A DNA stretch of 64,000 nt from Emiliania huxleyi CCMP1516 (GCF_000372725.1 NW_005202113.1:369445-433444), one strand, 5' to 3'. Counted from the first letter of the stretch, positions 28,268 through 38,200 are shown. Notes: generated by a model from the sequence alone, not told the origin. Numbers and translations are program-made.

Positions 28268-30282
28268 ATGCTTTTCGGACCGCTAGGGACAGGTGCCGTT
28301 GGTGTCGTGCTGCTCGCCGCCGCGCTCCACCTCTACACGAGAGTCTCCGCCGAGCTGCAGCGGCGGCGTGGCGGCGGCGGCGCACCCCAGCGACTCCCTT
28401 CTGTGGCAGAGGAGGAAGGCGAGGCGAGTGTGGCCAAGTCTGCGCCGCTCGAGTCCGAGTCCGCGGCCGACCCCTCGGCCGATCTCGAGCCACGTTGCGG
28501 CGTGCTGCTCACGGCGGCGCTTGGCGGCGCGGGCGCCTTGTACCTGCTTGCATTGGCGGGCGTCACCTCCGCAACAGCGGGCGGCACACTCGTCCATTAC
28601 TCTCTCACCGCGTACCACCCTCGCCCGCCGCCGCCGCCGCCGCCGCCGCTGCCACCGCCGCCGCCGCCACCGCCGCCAGCCCCGCCGGTGCCGTCGCCAC
28701 CACCGCCGTCGTCGCCTATGCCGTCGCCCCCGCCGCCCCCGACGGCGCCCCCGCCGTCGCCGCCACCGCCACCGCCGCCACCGCCGCCGTCTGAGCCGCC
28801 GCCTTGGCGCGTCGCCAGCTTCTTCGTCGTCGGCGATTGGGGCTTCGACCCGGGCATGCACGTGTGGCGCGGCGCCGAGGCGGTCAAGCAGCGCTGCCAA
28901 GGCCTCATCGCGGAGCACATGCGGCGCGAGGCGGAGGAGCGCGGCGACGTGGCCTTCGTTGTCAACGTGGGCGACTCCTTCTACCCGAGCGGCGTGAGCA
29001 GCGTCGACGACCCGCAGTGGGAGACGCGGTGGGCGCAGCAGTACGCGCAGCTGCCTCGCCCGCGGAGAGGCGCCAACGCCGGCGAGGTTGTGCCGTGGTA
29101 CAGCGTGTATGGCAGCCACAGCCTCTCGCAGCGCGACCTCGCGACTGATGAAGTAGTCATCGTGAGAGTGGTGAATCAGGCAACCACGACCTCTCGCAGC
29201 ACGACCTCGACTGCGCGTGCCGCGCGGACGCGACGCGGTGCAACCAGGTGCGGGCGCACGGCGCGCAGCGCGGCGCGCCAAACATGAGCTGGTATATGCC
29301 CGACGTCTCCTACTTCGCGACGCCCGTGCGCGGCTCGCCGCTCGAGCTCGTGGCGCTCGGCTTCACAGCGCGGGGCCGACGTGTGCAGGTAGCCGTCCCT
29401 GAGCCTCCCGGGAGCCCGCCCACAGGCGCTCGACTTCAACGCGGCCGACGCGTCCAAGCTCTGCACGTGGGTTGCCTGCGCCAAGGAGAGGTGCGACTCG
29501 TGGGACGAGCAGTTCGACGCCGCGCGCGGCTGCACGCAGGCGGGATGCGCCGCCAACCTCAGGCAGCGGGAGGCGGCGGCGGCGGCGCTGCTGCGCGCTC
29601 GCGTCGACGCGGCGGCGAGCGAGGGCCGCTCGCACCTGCTCGCCTTCTCTCACTACCCGGTCGACTACTTGCGCGGCCGGTGGAGCGCCGCCGGCGACGC
29701 GCTGCACGGCCGCTCCGGGACAGCCGCGAGACAGAAGCGTCTTCACGGCCACGCGGTGCGGATATAGGCGAGACGCTGGGCATGCTGCGCGACCGGCGCG
29801 TGGCGCTGGCGTACTTTGCAGGCCACCGTCACGGGACCGAGAACAACACTGGCCCGTTCTCGGAGCCGGCGCAAGCCTTCACGCTCGGCGGCGGCGGCGG
29901 CTGGAGCTGCGACGGCGACCAGGGCTACCTCGTGGGCGAGGTGCTGTCGGACGGGTCGTGGGACAATTTGCGGCTCGTGCGGATGGAGCGGAGCGAGTGC
30001 TGCGGCCCGCCACGCTCCAAGGCGGCGTGGGACGCTGGCTGCCTCGCGCATTCGGACTGCGACCAGGCGCGGATGAATTGGGACTTCAACTCCTGCTGCG
30101 CGGCGTACGATTGCGAGCTCAACGGCAACTGCGGGGCGGCGGGGGGCGGCGGGGGCGGCGGGGGCGGCGGGGGCGGCTGCAGTGGCAACGGCATCGACCC
30201 GTGGGGCGGAGGCACATATGTGGACTGCTGCCCAGGGATGGTCAAGATGTTGGAGGGTGGCCAAGAGGTGTGCCGAGTGTAG
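28268..30282 (+). CDS. Membrane-anchored purple acid phosphatase (metallophosphoesterase)
   Basis: This family hydrolyses phosphomonoesters with a two-metal centre. Two hydrophobic spans near the N-terminus (MLFGPLGTGAVGVVLLAAAL and LLTAALGGAGALYLLALAGV) and a polyproline linker precede the catalytic domain. Metal-site motifs follow in order: VVGDWGFD, NVGDSFYPSG, YGNHDLS, AFSHYPVDY and FAGHRHGTEN. A Cys-rich C-terminal module follows. Exons are 28268-29111, 29180-29352, 29426-29708 and 29768-30282; all three introns (68, 73, 59 nt) are GC-AG. The GNHD motif appears only after splicing. The first intron starts with a copy of the following exon (26 of 30 bases), and the second starts GCGCTCGGCTTC where its exon starts GCGCTCGACTTC. 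A surface or secreted role in phosphate scavenging is likely. Confidence 0.86.
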
Positions 30283-30756
30283 TCGCTATTCGGTGTTCTC
30301 TCCTCTGGACACAGCGGGGTGTACTGTGTGTATGAGAGACAGACGAGAGTGCGGGTGCGTCATGCACAGAGGGTCGTGTACTTGCGGTCGTGTGCGAGTG
30401 GCTATTATTCGGCTTTTTATGTGTCTCTTACCAACCAGAACCACGAGCAGAGACCAGAGTACGCATCTTACTGTTAAAGATAGAAAGGGGTCAAAACCAA
30501 AAAGATGAGCGACCACGGTCCACGGTCCACGGTGGCCGCACCGTGGGGACCAGCGAGAGGAACAGAGGTCGCCCCCGCCCCCTAGCCCGCCCCCGGCCCG
30601 GCCGTGCCCCGACGCACACGGGCGACCTTCGCTTGGACGGCCCATAACTGAAGGAAAATGCCCAGCGCCAGACTGCTCAACGTATCTGATGTACATGCAC
30701 TCTCTCATCGCGTGTCTTTGTCCATATATCTGCGAGTCGTACCACGTAGGCTCTGC
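30283..30756. other. Spacer between convergent phosphatase and severin genes
   Basis: About 470 bp with two 3' ends. No gene is apparent. It contains a short CCACGGTCCACGGTCCACGG tandem near 30516. Confidence 0.4.
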
Positions 30757-31959
30757 TTAGGAGATGACACAACCGCAGCCCTCGGCGGCCGGCTCGGCGG
30801 GTCCCAACAGAGCGGAGAAGGCCTTCTTCTCCTGGCCCTCCTTCAAGAGCGTGACTGGCAGCACCGACGGTCGCTTCCACTTCTTGAGGTACAGCTGGGC
30901 GAGCATAAAGGCCGTCGTGCGGGCTTCCCTTGGCGCGTCCTTGCCGATCCAGCAAAAGCACTGGAAGCCGTCGTCGAGCAGCATCACGCGCGAGCTGTCA
31001 AGGCGCGAGGAGGGCGGTGCCTTGCCCCTCCACACGACGCGAAAGTGTGGCGTGTCTCCGTCGGCCGTCACCTTGAGCAGAAGCGGCTCGAATGCCTTGA
31101 CGTCGCCGTCGCTCCCGCCGGCGGACTCGTCCTGGATGGAGATTCGGCTCACTCTGAGGCCCAAAAATCGCCGCTCGCCAGGCAGGTGCCGCCAAAAGCC
31201 GTGATTGGAGCACTCAGGGCTCGTGCCATCACCCTCGGGCGTGCCCTCATCGAGCACCTTTGTGTCTCGGTGCTTGTCCTGCTGGAGCAGCCGGCAGAGC
31301 TCAGAAGCCTTGGCTCTCTCGTGGGCGCTGGACTCCTTGCCGTTCCATTGGTAGATGCACTGCGGCGTGTCCATCACGTAGCAGTCCCCGGAGTTCATCA
31401 CCGTTCTGCTGAGCTTAACCTGTCGCATGGCGACGTTGCCAGCCAAGCCCTTGATCCGCAGCAGCACGGGCTCGCGCTCTGCAGCATCGTCGACGTGCTT
31501 GAAGCCGGAAGCGGTGCCTCCGGCCAAGTAACGCAGTCCCTGTGGGAACAGCCTCGCGAAACGATCGCTCTCGCCGCCCTCGACCTCGCGATACTGCACT
31601 GCGCGGCCGCTCAGCTTGTCGTCAAGCTCCACCGTCTTGTAGGCCGCCGTACCGTATTCGTCTTGGGTCGATTCGCTGCCGATCCAAAAGTGCACGTCAT
31701 GGTCAAGCTTCATCGAGGCTGGGTCCTTGAGGTATGTGCGCAGCACAATATACGAGTCGCCGCGGTGAAAGCGACCGTACTTGTACTTGGGCCACGGCAC
31801 AACCTTGAACTGCTCCATGCGCCAGACTTGTATTCCCGCGCTTTTCCCAACGTCGATCCATTGCGGCTCACCGTCGGCTGCGGCCGCCTTGCACTTCCTC
31901 TCGATCTCTGAGCCAAAGTTGGCCAGGTTTGTGTCCTGCCAGTCGAGCTGCTTCGGCAT
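30757..31959 (-). CDS. Severin/gelsolin-family actin-severing protein with CaaX-like end
   Basis: Severins have three gelsolin repeats and cut and cap actin filaments in response to Ca2+. The 400-residue protein aligns along its length with Dictyostelium severin. Repeat 1 contains GIQVWRMEQFKVVPWPK, GDSYIVLRTY and FWIGSESTQDEYGTAAYKTV; repeat 2 has VKLSRTVMNSGDCYVMDT and IYQWNGKESSAHERAKASE; repeat 3 has VMLLDDGFQCFCWIGKDAPR. No intron is required. The start MPKQLDWQDTNLANFGSE fits the family start. The protein ends AAEGCGCVIS: CVIS fits a CaaX prenylation box with a neighbouring Cys that could be palmitoylated. Usual severins lack this, so membrane attachment is possible (inference). It shares a 213-bp upstream region with the next, divergent gene. 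Confidence 0.9.
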   Translation of the reverse strand: MPKQLDWQDTNLANFGSEIERKCKAAAADGEPQWIDVGKSAGIQVWRMEQFKVVPWPKYKYGRFHRGDSYIVLRTYLKDPASMKLDHDVHFWIGSESTQDEYGTAAYKTVELDDKLSGRAVQYREVEGGESDRFARLFPQGLRYLAGGTASGFKHVDDAAEREPVLLRIKGLAGNVAMRQVKLSRTVMNSGDCYVMDTPQCIYQWNGKESSAHERAKASELCRLLQQDKHRDTKVLDEGTPEGDGTSPECSNHGFWRHLPGERRFLGLRVSRISIQDESAGGSDGDVKAFEPLLLKVTADGDTPHFRVVWRGKAPPSSRLDSSRVMLLDDGFQCFCWIGKDAPREARTTAFMLAQLYLKKWKRPSVLPVTLLKEGQEKKAFSALLGPAEPAAEGCGCVIS

Positions 31960-32172
31960 CACCTCTCGGCCGGCGGCTTGCTTCAGCTGGGTCGCTTTTA
32001 GGCCTTTCAAAATAAGAAATGAAAGCAAATAAATAAACAAAGAGCTGGACAAATACCAAATTCCAAATCGCAAACATAGAAACCCAAACACAGGCGGCGA
32101 CGTGGCATACGAGCTCATAGGAGAAGGAGGCGCACAACTTCCAAGGACGCACGAGCGAGCGAGACAGCAGCC
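31960..32172. promoter_or_regulatory. Divergent promoter region, 213 bp
   Basis: This is the only sequence between the severin ATG (minus) and the next ATG (plus), so it must hold both promoters. It is visibly AT-rich for this window, with runs such as AAATAAATAAACAAAG near 32025. No specific factor site is recognised. Confidence 0.5.
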
Positions 32173-32878
32173 ATGACGATGATGATTCAGCGCGTGAACG
32201 CCAACTCGCCGGCACAGGCCGTGAAGAGCCGCGCACGCGGGCCGACGATTACGCAGCTGCGTGCCAAGCAGGCCGCTCTTGTGGCCGCATCCGAGCTCGC
32301 GGCTTCGAGTGATGCCGAGGCGAGTGTGGTAAGGCACTTGCCCGTTGACGAAGCCAAGCGGTGGGCAAGCGGCAAAGGCCGCAAAGTGGGCTTCGCAAAA
32401 GCACGTGCCACCTTCCGTGGCGGCGGCACGGGAATCGCGGCGACGGCGGCGAAGCACGACTCGCTCATCAAGAAGGCCCGCTGGCGCGGTACCGAGCAAA
32501 TTGCCCGGGAGACTCCGGCGGGCTCTGTGTCCGTAGTGACGATGCCGCACCGCAAGGACTTCGCCTCCGACAAGGAGCACCAAGTGAAGTTTAACCTGTG
32601 GCTGAAGGCGGACGGCTTCAAAGGCAAGGTGCGCAACGGGGCGGTGAGGGAGCCAGAGCACCTCTCCTCGCTCGGGCTCACGCGTGTGTGGATCCATGTA
32701 GGAGCGGCAGCAGCGGGTGGCCGCGCAGTACGAGAAGCGCGTGCTGACCATGAACGCGTGGGGCCAAAAGCAGGGCTACCCGCCGTTCTGCGAGGTGGTG
32801 ACCCAGGAGGACGGCTTGGCCAATCTGCAGCTCATTGTTGACAAGGTGCGCGGCAAGGAGGTGCCGCGAGTGCCGGCG
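32173..32878 (+). CDS. Unrecognised basic protein, 3' end lost at an inverted duplication
   Basis: The first exon encodes MTMMIQRVNANSPAQAVKSR and KARATFRGGGTGIAATAAKH, a Lys/Arg-rich protein without a family I can name. A second exon in another frame, from about 32698 after a TAG acceptor, reads ERQQRVAAQYEKRVLTMNAW and GYPPFCEVVTQEDGLANLQL. A GC donor after GFKGKVRNG joins them in phase. The frame then crosses 32879, where the sequence becomes the antisense of another gene, so the natural C-terminus appears to have been cut off by the inverted duplication. It is divergent from severin. Confidence 0.5.
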
Positions 32879-33379
32879 TGCCCGCCACTCGACGCGAGCC
32901 TCCTCTTGCTCGGCGTCGTCGCGCTGGGCGACCGCATCGACCGCCCCAGTCAGCGCGCGTGCGACCGGCTGCTCCGCCTCCGCCGCCGGCGCGTCGGCCT
33001 CCGCCGTCTCGACCGCCTCGGTCTCCTCGACAGCAGGCTCAGACTTGCGGCCCGAGAGGTAGTCGACCACCTGGCCCAAGATGGAGGACGACTTGACCGG
33101 CTCGGTCGGCGGAGGCACCTCGTCGGCCGCCTCGGCAGGCGCCTCCTCGGCTGCGCTGTCCTCGGCCGCGGCCTCTTCCTTGGGCTCCTCTGCAGCGGGC
33201 TCCTCCGCCTCGGGCGTCACGGTCGAGGGTGCAGCCGCCGCGTCGGCGGCGGGCGTCTCGGCGGGCGCGACGTCGGGCGTGGCGACGACGGCGGCGGTGT
33301 CGGCGGGAGCGCTGATCTGCTCCGGCTGCATCACCGGGTCGGCGATGTTGCTGGTCGACTTGGAGCTGCAGGCCCCCAT
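32879..33379 (-). pseudogene. Truncated copy of the MGACSSK acylated protein gene
   Basis: From the ATG at 33379 this copy matches the intact gene at 37262 for about 167 codons (MGACSSKSTSNIADPVMQPE through EEARVEWRA). At 32879 the homology stops and the frame runs into the antisense of the neighbouring gene. The C-terminal half is missing. It still has the full upstream region and so may be transcribed. Confidence 0.8.
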
Positions 33380-33995
33380 GGTTCGCTTGCGTGTGTTGTG
33401 ATCGGCTGACTTCCTTGGGTCGTGCGTCCTTGGGAACGTGGCAAGTTTGCCGGCCGCCGACAAGTTTTTTGGGCCCTGCTGGGGGTGGACTCCTTGAATC
33501 CCCCCCCCCCCCCCCCCTTTCCCAAGAGAAGGGGGAAACCCCGGCTGGTGTGCCCTGAGCCCCTGACCAGGCTGCCTCCTTCCTCCATCGTGCATCGACG
33601 CGAAACACTCGAAAACACAGATGCCACACAAATCACGTGTGGGAGAGAGCTTAAAAGGCTACACACGCGACACGGGCACGGCTCGCGCTAGCTCAATCGC
33701 TGCCCGAGAGAGTTCTTTTTATTTATCTCCTCCAACTCTTGCTTGAGGGGGTTTGTCGGGTTGCGAGAAATGAGTAATGAGTAATGAGTTATTATGAGAA
33801 GGTGCTATGCTTTTTTGGCATTTTGGGGTACAACCGGAGTCCGGAGTCCGGAGGGCGAGAGAGTTCACGGCATCGCTCATGGAGATGTGCATCACACGTG
33901 GCGGCCGAAACAACCGCAATCCCGTAGAAATCGTCAAGACACTTGGACGACTGTGACATCCTCACCTCTCGCTCACCGCTCCAACTCTCGCAACC
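33380..33995. promoter_or_regulatory. Divergent promoter region of the duplicated gene pair
   Basis: In both arms about 610 bp separate the start of the MGACSSK gene from the start of the MGKGKG gene on the other strand. The stretch contains a poly-C tract (33500-33518), AT-rich text near 33770-33800 with repeated GAGTAATGA, and a repeated TCCGGAG near 33838-33851. Being present in both arms, it probably drives both genes in each. Confidence 0.5.
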
Positions 33996-34423
33996 ATGGG
34001 CAAGGGCAAAGGACAGAAGGTCATGGACTTCGACCTGGCGACCGCGATGACGAAGAAAGAGTGCGCTCGCCCGCCCGCCCGCGCGCCCCCTCGCGCGCCC
34101 GCCGAACGCTTCGGCGCCGAGCGCTGCTCTGCTACTCAGCCGCGCCCCCCCCCCCCGGCAGGAACCGCAAGCTGACCAAGATGGAGTGCATGGTCAACTA
34201 CCACCTCGCCCGCGTGCCCTTCTGGAACGGCAAGGAGTCGGTCGCGATGGCGAACGCCGAAAAGTGCGCTGCGCAGCCCCAATCCCGCTGTCTGCCCTGT
34301 GCCGGGCGCGGGCCGCGCGCGCGAGCTCATGCCCGCTCCCCCCCTGCCAGGACCCGTGAGATGATTGCCTCGCTCAAGACCAAGGTGAAGAACCGCTGGG
34401 AGGAGCAGAACGGCATTTACTAG
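33996..34423 (+). CDS. Small basic protein MGKGKGQK..., intact copy, function unknown
   Basis: Three exons (33996-34060, 34162-34263, 34351-34423) with two GT-AG introns give about 79 residues: MGKGKGQKVMDFDLATAMTK, then LTKMECMVNYHLARVPFWNG, then MIASLKTKVKNRWEEQNGIY. The phases fit exactly. It is Lys-rich and could be nuclear or ribosome-associated, but I recognise no family. A broken copy lies in the right arm at 36438-36655. Unlike most genes here, both introns use GT donors. Confidence 0.7.
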
Positions 34424-34455
34424 TGGGAGATCCCCGCCAAGCGAGCGCGGCGCGC

Positions 34456-34605
34456 AGGGAGTCCGGAGAAGTCGCCGCGGGGCCTTTGGCCGCGCGGCGG
34501 CGCCCGTTCCTGCGTGCCGCACCTGGCGCTCGATCGTGACGGGCGTGTGGGGAGTCCGGAGAAGCCGCCGCGGGGTCTCGGCCTCGCGGTGGCGCCCGTT
34601 CCCGT
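34456..34605. repeat. Two-copy tandem repeat, about 95 bp period
   Basis: The block GGGAGTCCGGAGAAGTCGCC with its following GGCGCCCGTTCC starts at about 34457 and again at about 34551 with a few changes. It lies downstream of the MGKGKG gene. The remaining spacer to 35505 has no gene that I can support and includes the second copy of the dispersed 35-bp repeat. Confidence 0.7.
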
Positions 34606-35229
34606 GCGCTGGAAAGTCCGGGCATGTGCCCTTGCTTGTGCACCCTTCTGTTTGCATGTTATCGCGATGTCTCTGTGGATATGTGGCTGAGCCCGGGCCT
34701 TTAGGGAGGCCCCGTGGTGGTCGGAACGGCATGACGTGTACCAGCGAGGGGGGCGTGCGCAGTGTGCGATTGCGCGCTGTGTGCGGTAGCCTCTGAGCTC
34801 TGATGTGAGCTCTGTTTGACGGCTGGTTGTCTCAGTCCGGCGTTAGTTGAGATATCGTGTTGTATTGATCTTTGTATAGCATTTTGTAACTTGTAGTGTC
34901 GCAGCGTCGAGCGTCCCCCATCAACCACACCGGCACGCAGCCTCGCACCTCGCAGCACGCAGGCACACCGGTCTGTGTGCTCTGAGAGCTCTGTAGCAGC
35001 TAGCACCACCAGCAACAGCTTGACCTTGTGCTTGTCGCTTGTGAGTTGTGTGTGTGGCTGTGGCTGTGCGCTGTGCGCTGTGCCGCACAGGCTGTGGGCC
35101 TGTATCTCGCCTGTGGGACTTCCCTCTCTTGGACGTTGGAGTCACCTGCCTGGCAACCCTGTCCTAGACCCTGTCTGCACGTCTCGCGCGCGCGTGAACA
35201 GGGCTCCAGGCCCCAAATGACGTGTGAGT

Positions 35230-35264
35230 GTTAGAGTTGTTTGGTATTGCTAAAAATCTCTCTC
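35230..35264 (+). repeat. Dispersed 35-bp repeat, copy 2
   Basis: Same bases as at 27143-27177, here in the region upstream of the amidotransferase gene and followed by a short TC run. Confidence 0.85.
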
Positions 35265-35505
35265 TCTTGGAGATGGAGTGCAAACTTGGCAACTCACACA
35301 GCCCGCCCGGACCTACCTAACAGCAAGACGCACAAGCACAGACAGTCGAGAGACAGCCACCACAGTCAGAAGTTGGTAACTCCCACCCAAGATAGACCCA
35401 AGAACACCTCGAACGAAAGCCCGCGCAGGCGCCGTGCGCAACATCCAGCACGCAGTGGCGGCGGCGGCGGCGGCGGCGGCGGCAGCCGTCGCCGCAGCCA
35501 TTGCC

Positions 35506-36387
35506 ATGCGGCACGCTCTTCGCTGGTGGAAGAGGCCGCGCCTCGCGCTACTCAACCCGGTCGTCCCGACCTCGGCCTACAGCCTGAGCGTAGCTAAGAT
35601 GCTGCGTGAGCTCTGCGACGCGATTGATTGTCGCGTCGCCATCCACGAGGTTGACGTGGCGTCGTCGCCCTTTGACTCTGCCCTCATCGAGCACTTTGAC
35701 GGCTTCATCATCCCGGGTTCGGTGGCGTCCGCCTACGACAAGGCGACTTACCCCTGGACGTCGCATCTGGAGGCCACCATCCGCCGGCTGCATGCGCGGG
35801 GCCGACCGATGCTTGGTATCTGCTACGGCAGCAGCGCTCTGCCGCCGCGTGCTGTCGACCGGTCGTGAGATGGACGCGTGGGTTTTGATGAGATAGGGCA
35901 TCAGATCATCTCGCAAGCGCTGGGCGGCCGCGTCGAGCACAACTCCGCTGGCCTGCAAGCGGCCCGCTGCGAGTTTGATGTGACGGCGCTCGGCGCTTCC
36001 CTCGGCTTGGGCAACGGTACGGCGGCGCTGCAATACCACCACAATGATTGTGTCACACGGCTTCCTCCGTGCGCCGCGAACCTCGGCTGCAGCGCGAGCT
36101 GCCCGGCTCACGCCTCGGCACTGTTCGCCTCGCCCACCACCAGCCGAATGGCGGTGAGTCGCGGCGTTCCCGCCGACCCGCCGATCGGGATTACGCTGCA
36201 AGGCCACCCCGAATTCTCCACTCCCACCGGCGCCGCCATCCTCCTCGACATTCTGCACGGCGAGGAGGGCGGCGCCGAGCGCTACGGCGACTCTGCGCGT
36301 GATGCGGACGGGCGCACGGCGGCGCAGGCGCACAAGATCACGCGGGCGGTCATGGGTCTGCTCTGGCCAAAGGCATTTGCCGAGTGA
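35506..36387 (+). CDS. Class I glutamine amidotransferase-like protein
   Basis: Class I GATases release ammonia from glutamine using a Cys-His-Glu triad. After splicing, the nucleophile elbow reads PMLGICYGHQIISQALGG (catalytic Cys), and the end carries GITLQGHPEFS (catalytic His and Glu). Stand-alone members of this type resemble the GMP-synthase-like amidotransferases of yeast and plants; the substrate is not known. Exons are 35506-35827 and 35897-36387, with a 69-nt GC-AG intron; without splicing, a stop hides the second half. The product is 270 residues. The intron starts GGCAGCAG against GGCATCAG at the exon. I reject an upstream GTG start with a polyalanine run and use the first ATG. 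The gene sits whole inside the loop of the inverted duplication. Confidence 0.85.
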
Positions 36388-36437
36388 GGAACGAGCGCGC
36401 GCGGGCGGCGCACAGGCGGCGGCGGCGGCGGCGGCGG

Positions 36438-36655
36438 GAGGTGGGAGTTGACCATGCACTCCATCTTGGTCAGCTTGCGGTTCCTGCCGGGGGGGGGGGA
36501 GGGGCGCGCGGCTGAGTAGCAGAGCAGCGCTCGGCGCCGAAGCGTTCGGCGGGCGCGCGAGGGGGCGCGCGGGCGGGCGGGCGAGCGCACTCTTTCTTCG
36601 TCATCGCGGTCGCCAGGTCGAAGTCCATGACCTTCTATCCTTTGCCCTTGCCCAT
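36438..36655 (-). pseudogene. Broken copy of the MGKGKG gene
   Basis: Starting at the ATG 36655, codon 7 is TAG (36637-36635) where the intact copy has CAG. The homology ends at 36438, inside exon 2, just after ATGGAGTGCATGGTCAACT. The rest of the gene is absent. It is a pseudogene by both criteria. Confidence 0.85.
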
Positions 36656-37762
36656 GGTTGCGAGAGTTGGAGCGGTGAGCGAGAGGTGAGGATGTCACAG
36701 TCGTCCAAGTGTCTTGACGATTTCTACGGGATTGCGGTTGTTTCGGCCGCCACGTGTGATGCACATCTCCATGAGCGATGCCGTGAACTCTCTCGCCCTC
36801 CGGACTCCGGACTCCGGTTGTACCCCAAAATGCCAAAAAAGCATAGCACCTTCCTCATAAGCGTAACTCATTACTCAATACTCATTTCTCGCAACCCGAC
36901 AAACCCCCTCAAGCAAGAGTTGGAGGAGATAAATAAAAAGAACTCTCTCGGGCAGCGATTGAGCTAGCGCGAGCCGTGCCCGTGTCGCGTGTGTAGCCTT
37001 TTAACATGCCTTTTAAGCTCTCTCTCCCACACGTGATTTGTGTGGCATCTGAGATCTGTGTTTCGCGTCGATGCACGATGGAGGAAGGAGGCAGCCTGGT
37101 CAGGGGCTCAGGGCTCTTGGGAAAGCGGGGGGGGGGGGGGGATGCAAGGAGTCCACACGCAGCAGGGCCGAAAAGACTTGTCGGCGGCCGGCAAACTTGC
37201 CACGTTCCCAAGGACGCACGACGCAAGGAAGTCAGCCGATCACAACAAACGCAAGCGAACCATGGGTGCCTGCAGCTCCAAGTCGACCAGCAACATCGCC
37301 GACCCGGTGATGCAGCCGGAGCAGATCAGCGCTCCCGCCGACACCGCCGCCGTCGTCGCCACGCCCGACGTCGCGCCCGCCGAGACGCCCGCCGCCGACG
37401 CGGCGGCTGCACCCTCGACCGTGACGCCCGAGGCGGAGGAGCCCGCTGCAGAGGAGCCCAAGGAAGAGGCCGCGGCCGAGGACAGCGCAGCCGAGGAGGC
37501 GCCTGCCGAGGCGGCCGACGAGGTGCCTCCGCCGACCGAGCCGGTCAAGTCGTCCTCCATCTTGGGCCAGGTGGTCGACTACCTCTCGGGCCGCAAGTCT
37601 GAGCCTGCTGTCGAGGAGACCGAGGCGGTCGAGACGGCGGAGGCCGACGCGCCGGCGGCGGAGGCGGAGCAGCCGGTCGCACGCGCGCTGACTGGGGCGG
37701 TCGATGCGGTCGCCCAGCGCGACGACGCCGAGCAAGAGGAGGCTCGCGTCGAGTGGCGGGCA
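36438..37762. repeat. Inverted repeat, right arm (about 1.33 kb)
   Basis: Partner of 32879-34207. It contains the broken MGKGKG copy, the shared promoter region and the first 167 codons of the intact MGACSSK gene. The arms end inside coding sequence at both sides. Confidence 0.9.
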
Positions 37763-38200
37763 TACGCCCTGGCGGCGGGAGAGGCGGGCCTCGCTCGCGA
37801 GATGAGCGTCACGCCAGAGGAGCTTGCTGAGGTCGAGGCACGGCTCGCCTACAGCCACGCGGCCGCGGCGGCCGAGGCTGCCGAGGCTGCCGAGGTCGCG
37901 GCTCCGGAGCCTGCGGCCGAGGCTGCGCCTGAGGCTGCTCCAGAGGCTGCTCCAGAGGCGGCGCCCGAGGCGGCGGTCGAGGCGGCGCCCGCGGTCGCTC
38001 CCGAGGAGGAGGAGGGGCCACCGACGCTGATCCAGAAGCTGTCCAAGGCCTTCTCGAGCCTCCTGCCCGCCGCGCCAAAGTGCATGCCCTCCCGCCCCGC
38101 GCTTGATGAGGAGCCGGCCGACAGCGACACGCCGGCGCCTGCCGAGCCAGCTGCAGCGCAGTGGGGCACCAAGCGCATCAGCCAGCAGCACTGGAAGTAG
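37262..38200 (+). CDS. Acylated Ala/Glu-rich protein (MGACSSK...), intact copy
   Basis: The 312-residue protein begins MGACSSKS: Gly2 followed by Ser at position 5 fits N-myristoylation, and Cys4 fits palmitoylation, so it is probably membrane-anchored by its N-terminus. Most of the chain is Ala/Glu/Pro-rich and likely disordered. Short hydrophobic-basic segments, SSSILGQVVDYLSGRK and LIQKLSKAFSSLLPAAPK, could be amphipathic helices. A middle stretch, VTPEELAEVEARLAYSH, looks helical, and repeated AAPEA units follow. No introns are needed. No family is recognised. It is divergent from the MGKGKG pseudogene and its first half is duplicated in the left arm. Confidence 0.7.
   Translation: MGACSSKSTSNIADPVMQPEQISAPADTAAVVATPDVAPAETPAADAAAAPSTVTPEAEEPAAEEPKEEAAAEDSAAEEAPAEAADEVPPPTEPVKSSSILGQVVDYLSGRKSEPAVEETEAVETAEADAPAAEAEQPVARALTGAVDAVAQRDDAEQEEARVEWRAYALAAGEAGLAREMSVTPEELAEVEARLAYSHAAAAAEAAEAAEVAAPEPAAEAAPEAAPEAAPEAAPEAAVEAAPAVAPEEEEGPPTLIQKLSKAFSSLLPAAPKCMPSRPALDEEPADSDTPAPAEPAAAQWGTKRISQQHWK

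Larger units (their letters stand above)
32879..34207. repeat. Inverted repeat, left arm (about 1.33 kb)
   Basis: This arm is the reverse complement of 36438-37762 with only scattered differences, such as a short indel near 33640-33660 and one C/T change that makes a stop in the other arm. It covers a truncated MGACSSK gene, the shared promoter region, and the first part of the intact MGKGKG gene. The loop between the arms is 2.2 kb. Confidence 0.9.

Noticed and set aside
35434-35505. Amidotransferase start at 35434 with a polyalanine run
   Set aside because: The codon is GTG and the run is a GCG microsatellite; the first ATG is at 35506.
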